Shown piece by piece: positions 61,223 through 64,000 of a DNA stretch of 64,000 nucleotides. The position numbers and the translations under genes were made by a program. This DNA is from Nocardia sp. NBC_01503 (GTDB lineage Bacteria > Actinomycetota > Actinomycetes > Mycobacteriales > Mycobacteriaceae), in assembly GCF_036327755.1 (NCBI RefSeq), contig NZ_CP109596.1, positions 4,464,001 to 4,528,000 on the forward strand. The letters are read 5' to 3'. The notes under the pieces were generated by a model, which was not told the DNA's origin, did no database searches, and saw nothing but the letters and a program-made list of their open reading frames with translations. Numbering within the stretch: the first letter of the stretch is position 1; the number at the start of each line of letters is the position of its first letter.

Positions 61223-61694
61223 TATGCGGATTGTGTTGTGTGAGTTGTAATGCTGTGTTTGCCCGAGACGACATCGTTGGTAGTAGAGAAGAATTGACTT
61301 CGAATCGCGGTCGGTAAGCCTGCGCGGGTGGGGAACTCGGGGACAGCAACCGACCAGTGATCGGCAATCCACGCGCACAAACTGACGCTGCGGTTTGCTT
61401 TTTCGGACACTCGTTGCCTACCGGTTGGTATGAATTAGTCGTTCGCTGGACTGTAGCCACGGCGCACCCATTCCTGAACTCTCCTGGTGTCCAGTTCGAT
61501 TCGATCTTGAACCCCCACCTGTCTGACCAGTAGATTCGCCAACTTCGCTACTGGACGCGAAATCTTTTCTCCGGATTCGATATTCACATCCGGCATGTGC
61601 CAGCTAACCTGAACCCGCTGTTTGGAAAACGACCGCGTCCACATGGTTGGTACGCCTGTGAGGCCGTGGTCACGGTGCGTTGACGGGATAGCAA
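61223..61694. other. Intergenic region with lower GC
   Basis: Unlike the rest of the window this part has visibly more A and T (for example 61215-61300). It holds a weak minus-strand frame at 61435 and no other supported gene. It may be an old insertion or a divergent promoter. Confidence 0.5.
61435..61593 (-). CDS. Possible small protein, 52 residues
   Basis: MPDVNIESGEKISRPVAKLA continues to a basic, helix-rich end TRRVQEWVRRGYSPAND; a longer start at 61644 exists. The helix-rich basic composition is protein-like, but no Shine-Dalgarno is clear and no family is recognised. It is divergent from the second Hsp70-like gene. Confidence 0.35.
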   Translation of the reverse strand, partial: PDVNIESGEKISRPVAKLANLLVRQVGVQDRIELDTRRVQEWVRRGYSPAND

Positions 61695-64000
61695 ATGACT
61701 GTTGGCTTTGGCATGAGCATCGGCACAGTGAACTCCGTATGGGCGACTGCCGCCGGTGAAAGGATTCGGCCCGCCGTGCGAGTTCGCCGGACCGCCGTCA
61801 CCTTCGACAGTGCGGGCGGACCACGCATCGGCGGCATTCCACGATTCGCCCCGGTGGTCACCGATTTCGCGGATCTCACCACCGATCCGGACCCCGTGGT
61901 CATCAACGGGCGCATCTGGTCGCCCGCCGATCTGGTGGCCGCCGTGGTGAACGGGCTCATCGAAGCCAATGCGCCCGAGGCGCCCGCCGTCACCACCTAT
62001 CCGGCCAACTACACCGAGAAGCATGTGACTCGGTTGCGGCGGGCGCTGGACTGGTCCGGGGCGGCCGATGTGGCGCTCATGCCGGAGCCGGTCGCGGCCG
62101 TGGAGTGGCTGGATGCGGAGTACGGAATCTCCAGCGCCGGAATAACTCTCGTCTACGATCTGGGCGGCAACTGCCTCGACGTGGCCGTGGTGCGCACCGA
62201 GGCCGATCGCGAGGAGCGCGGCATTCTCGGCGTGGCCGAACGCTCCACCGAGTACGGCGGACGGCCGCTCGGCGCACTGCTGGCCCGGTACGCGCGCAGT
62301 ATCGCGCCGGGGGAGCATCAGCCGGTCTCGGCGGTGGTGCCCGCCGCGGATACGAATCGCCTGCGCAGCTGGCATATTCGCAATTCGCTACGGGTGGTCA
62401 AGGCGTGCGTGCACAACACCGGGCTCACCATGGATGACATCGACCGGGTGCTGCTGATCGGTGGTGCGGCGCGGCCCATCGAGGTGGCGCGGGTACTCGC
62501 CGACCTCGGGCGACCCGTCATCATGGCGCCGGATCCGGCGCATACCGTGGCGGTCGGGGCGGCACTGGCTGCCTTCCGCACCGCCGATACCGGCTCGGCC
62601 ATCGGGCGCTATGCGCCGCGTGCGGCCGTATTCTCCGGTGCGGCAGTGGCTTCCGCGCTCGCCATGTCCGCGGCCACCGTGCTCGGCGGGACGGTCGCGA
62701 GCACCACCGGACTGCAGGCCGCCCCCGCTCCGTCGGACTCGGGGACCGTCGGTGCGGCCGACGTCCTGCTGTTGGAGGATGCCACCGGAGCGCCCGCCGC
62801 GCCCGGTCGCGTCCATATGGTGACCACCGCCGCGGCCATCAGCGGCTACGGTGCGATGGCGCCCACGGTCACACCCTCCTGGTCCCGTGGTCGCCCCGTC
62901 GACACCCGGCCCGGCACCCACTGCGAAACCCGCAGTGTCGCAAACTCTCTCACCTATGCCAATCCGGCCCAGTTCGTCAACCCACTACCCTTCCTGGCCG
63001 CTCCAGCATTCGGCCCGCCCCAATACCTCGGCCGGGTGCCCTCGGTCAGTCTGCCCCGCACCCTGCCCGGTGCGCCCAGTACCAATCCGGGTACTACTTC
63101 GCCGGGTTCCCCGGGGTCACCCGCGACGCCGGGATCGACCACCGGTGACCCGGCGGGCACCACTACCGGCGGCACCACTACCGGCGGGACGACCACGGGT
63201 GGAACAACTTCCGGTGGCACGACTACAGGGGATCCCGCCACCGGCGGTTCGACGACGAGTCCCGGCGGCGCGACCGCACCCGGCGGCTCGGCTACCACAC
63301 CGGGTGGTGAGACAACCCCGGTCGGCGGTACCACCGGCGGTGAGACCGGCGACGGCGGAACGACTTCCGGCGGCACCACCACCGGTGGCGGAACGACCCC
63401 GGGCGGTGGAACCACAACGGGTGGAACCACGACCGGGGGAACCGGCGGCGGTGGAACGACCGGCGGCGGAGCGACTTCCGGGGGCGGCACCACTACCGGT
63501 GGTGGAACAGCCGGTGGCGGAACGACTTCCGGTACCGGCGGCACGGGTGCGGGCGGTAGCGGCGGCTCCACCGGCGGCGGTACCTCCGCTGGTGGCGGCG
63601 GAACAACGTCCGGCGGTGGCGCTGGTGCGGGCGGTGGAACCTCGGCTGGCGGTGGTGGTGCCGGTGGTGGAACCTCCAGTGGCGGTGGGACATCCGCTGG
63701 TGGCGGCGGAGGAGCGTCCGGCGGTGGCGCTGGTGCGGGCGGTGGAACCTCGGCTGGCGGTGGTGGTGCCGGTGGTGGAACCTCCAGTGGCGGTGGGACA
63801 TCCGCTGGTGGCGGCGGAGGAGCGTCCGGCGGTGGCGCTGGTGCGGGCGGTGGAACCTCGGCTGGCGGTGGTGGTGCCGGTGGTGGAACCTCCAGTGGCG
63901 GTGGGACATCCGCTGGTGGCGGCGGAGGAACATCCGCGGGTGGTGGCGGCACAACTTCCGGTGGCAGCCGCACAGGCGCGGGTTCCCCTGGCGGCTCGGC
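61695..64000 (+). CDS. Hsp70-like ATPase with a transmembrane segment and a long Gly/Thr-rich tail (3' end outside window)
   Basis: Open to the window edge, 768 codons. Start ATG 61695. Residues 1-300 are an Hsp70-type ATPase domain: GMSIGTVNSVW (phosphate 1), VYDLGGNCLDVAVV (phosphate 2), VLLIGGAARPIEV (adenosine). A hydrophobic segment (about 314-340, AAVFSGAAVASALAMSAATV) is followed by a soluble linker and, from about residue 455, a tail of Gly, Thr, Ser and Ala. No substrate-binding domain is present. The layout recalls mycobacterial Rv0312 and Rv2264c. The opposite-strand polyproline frame is a shadow. Possible role: cell-envelope sensor or scaffold. Confidence 0.8.
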   Translation, partial: MTVGFGMSIGTVNSVWATAAGERIRPAVRVRRTAVTFDSAGGPRIGGIPRFAPVVTDFADLTTDPDPVVINGRIWSPADLVAAVVNGLIEANAPEAPAVTTYPANYTEKHVTRLRRALDWSGAADVALMPEPVAAVEWLDAEYGISSAGITLVYDLGGNCLDVAVVRTEADREERGILGVAERSTEYGGRPLGALLARYARSIAPGEHQPVSAVVPAADTNRLRSWHIRNSLRVVKACVHNTGLTMDDIDRVLLIGGAARPIEVARVLADLGRPVIMAPDPAHTVAVGAALAAFRTADTGSAIGRYAPRAAVFSGAAVASALAMSAATVLGGTVASTTGLQAAPAPSDSGTVGAADVLLLEDATGAPAAPGRVHMVTTAAAISGYGAMAPTVTPSWSRGRPVDTRPGTHCETRSVANSLTYANPAQFVNPLPFLAAPAFGPPQYLGRVPSVSLPRTLPGAPSTNPGTTSPGSPGSPATPGSTTGDPAGTTTGGTTTGGTTTGGTTSGGTTTGDPATGGSTTSPGGATAPGGSATTPGGETTPVGGTTGGETGDGGTTSGGTTTGGGTTPGGGTTTGGTTTGGTGGGGTTGGGATSGGGTTTGGGTAGGGTTSGTGGTGAGGSGGSTGGGTSAGGGGTTSGGGAGAGGGTSAGGGGAGGGTSSGGGTSAGGGGGASGGGAGAGGGTSAGGGGAGGGTSSGGGTSAGGGGGASGGGAGAGGGTSAGGGGAGGGTSSGGGTSAGGGGGTSAGGGGTTSGGSRTGAGSPGGS
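63612..63935 (+). repeat. 108-bp tandem repeat, about three copies
   Basis: Copies start at 63612, 63720 and 63828. Each encodes 36 residues of the tail (starting GGGAGAGGGTSAGGGG). The first two are identical through their whole length; the third diverges after about 100 bases. In-frame copies mean the number can change without breaking the gene. Confidence 0.9.

Noticed and set aside
63612..63935. Considered a CRISPR array because of the direct repeats
   Set aside because: Repeats are 108 bp, contiguous with no unique spacers, in frame inside a coding sequence.
62954..63973. Minus-strand polyproline frame (PPPADVPPPLE repeats)
   Set aside because: It is the complement of the Gly-rich tail of the Hsp70-like gene; period 3 codon structure makes the antisense open.

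Overview
This is a high-GC actinobacterial chromosome segment. The gene set points to a mycolic-acid-containing member of the Mycobacteriales, most likely Nocardia or a close relative: an antigen-85-type mycolyltransferase, an Emb-type arabinosyltransferase, an LpqH-family lipoprotein, the Rv0885-like diiron protein paired with FprB, and Hsp70-like proteins with low-complexity tails. No rRNA, tRNA, CRISPR array, phage or insertion sequence was found.

Layout. 0-5.5 kb: an ABM monooxygenase fragment, an alpha/beta hydrolase behind a possible leader peptide, a zinc-ribbon protein, and a Streptomyces-like trpM-trpB-trpA cassette in which trpB carries an in-frame amber codon. 5.7-10.8 kb: cell-envelope genes (mycolyltransferase and arabinosyltransferase, convergent across a strong terminator). 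10.9-21 kb: a secreted protein, a lipoprotein, an AarF-type kinase, a STAND/TPR regulator, a transglutaminase-like protein, a YbjQ-like protein and a DEAD-box helicase. 21.5-26.5 kb: a sugar module (APC permease, ROK kinase, SIS protein) divergent from a ROK repressor, with an inverted-repeat operator between them. 26.5-29.8 kb: a DUF6882-like protein, a sigma-factor remnant, a membrane protein and the LpqH-like lipoprotein. 29.8-35.6 kb: a tightly packed four-gene cassette of two unknown proteins, a TPR protein and a CHAT-domain (caspase-like) protein; this is the best candidate for an undescribed system. 35.8-44.8 kb: TetR with a frameshifted MFS exporter, a zinc-ribbon protein, a serine hydrolase, a copper-type P-ATPase with a CsoR-like operator, patatin/TetR, and another TetR. 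45-52.5 kb: an alkyl sulfatase behind a long palindrome, DUF5996 and DUF2156 proteins, a hydrolase, an SDR and a secreted protein. 52.6-55 kb: an ECF sigma factor, an exported protein, a histidine-containing membrane protein and a Rieske protein, which look like one electron-transfer operon. 55.2-64 kb: a peptidoglycan amidase, a short Hsp70-like ATPase, the AurF-like/FprB pair, and a second Hsp70-like protein with a transmembrane segment and a glycine-rich tail that runs off the window.

Themes. Divergent regulator/target pairs carry visible palindromic operators (ROK, TetR/MFS, TetR/alkyl sulfatase; CsoR-like ahead of the P-ATPase). Several envelope-associated proteins carry Pro/Gly-rich extensions. 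Three genes are disrupted (trpB, the MFS exporter, the sigma-factor remnant), so either real decay or base-call errors must be considered. All functional statements come from motif and family recognition by reading; no database search was run.
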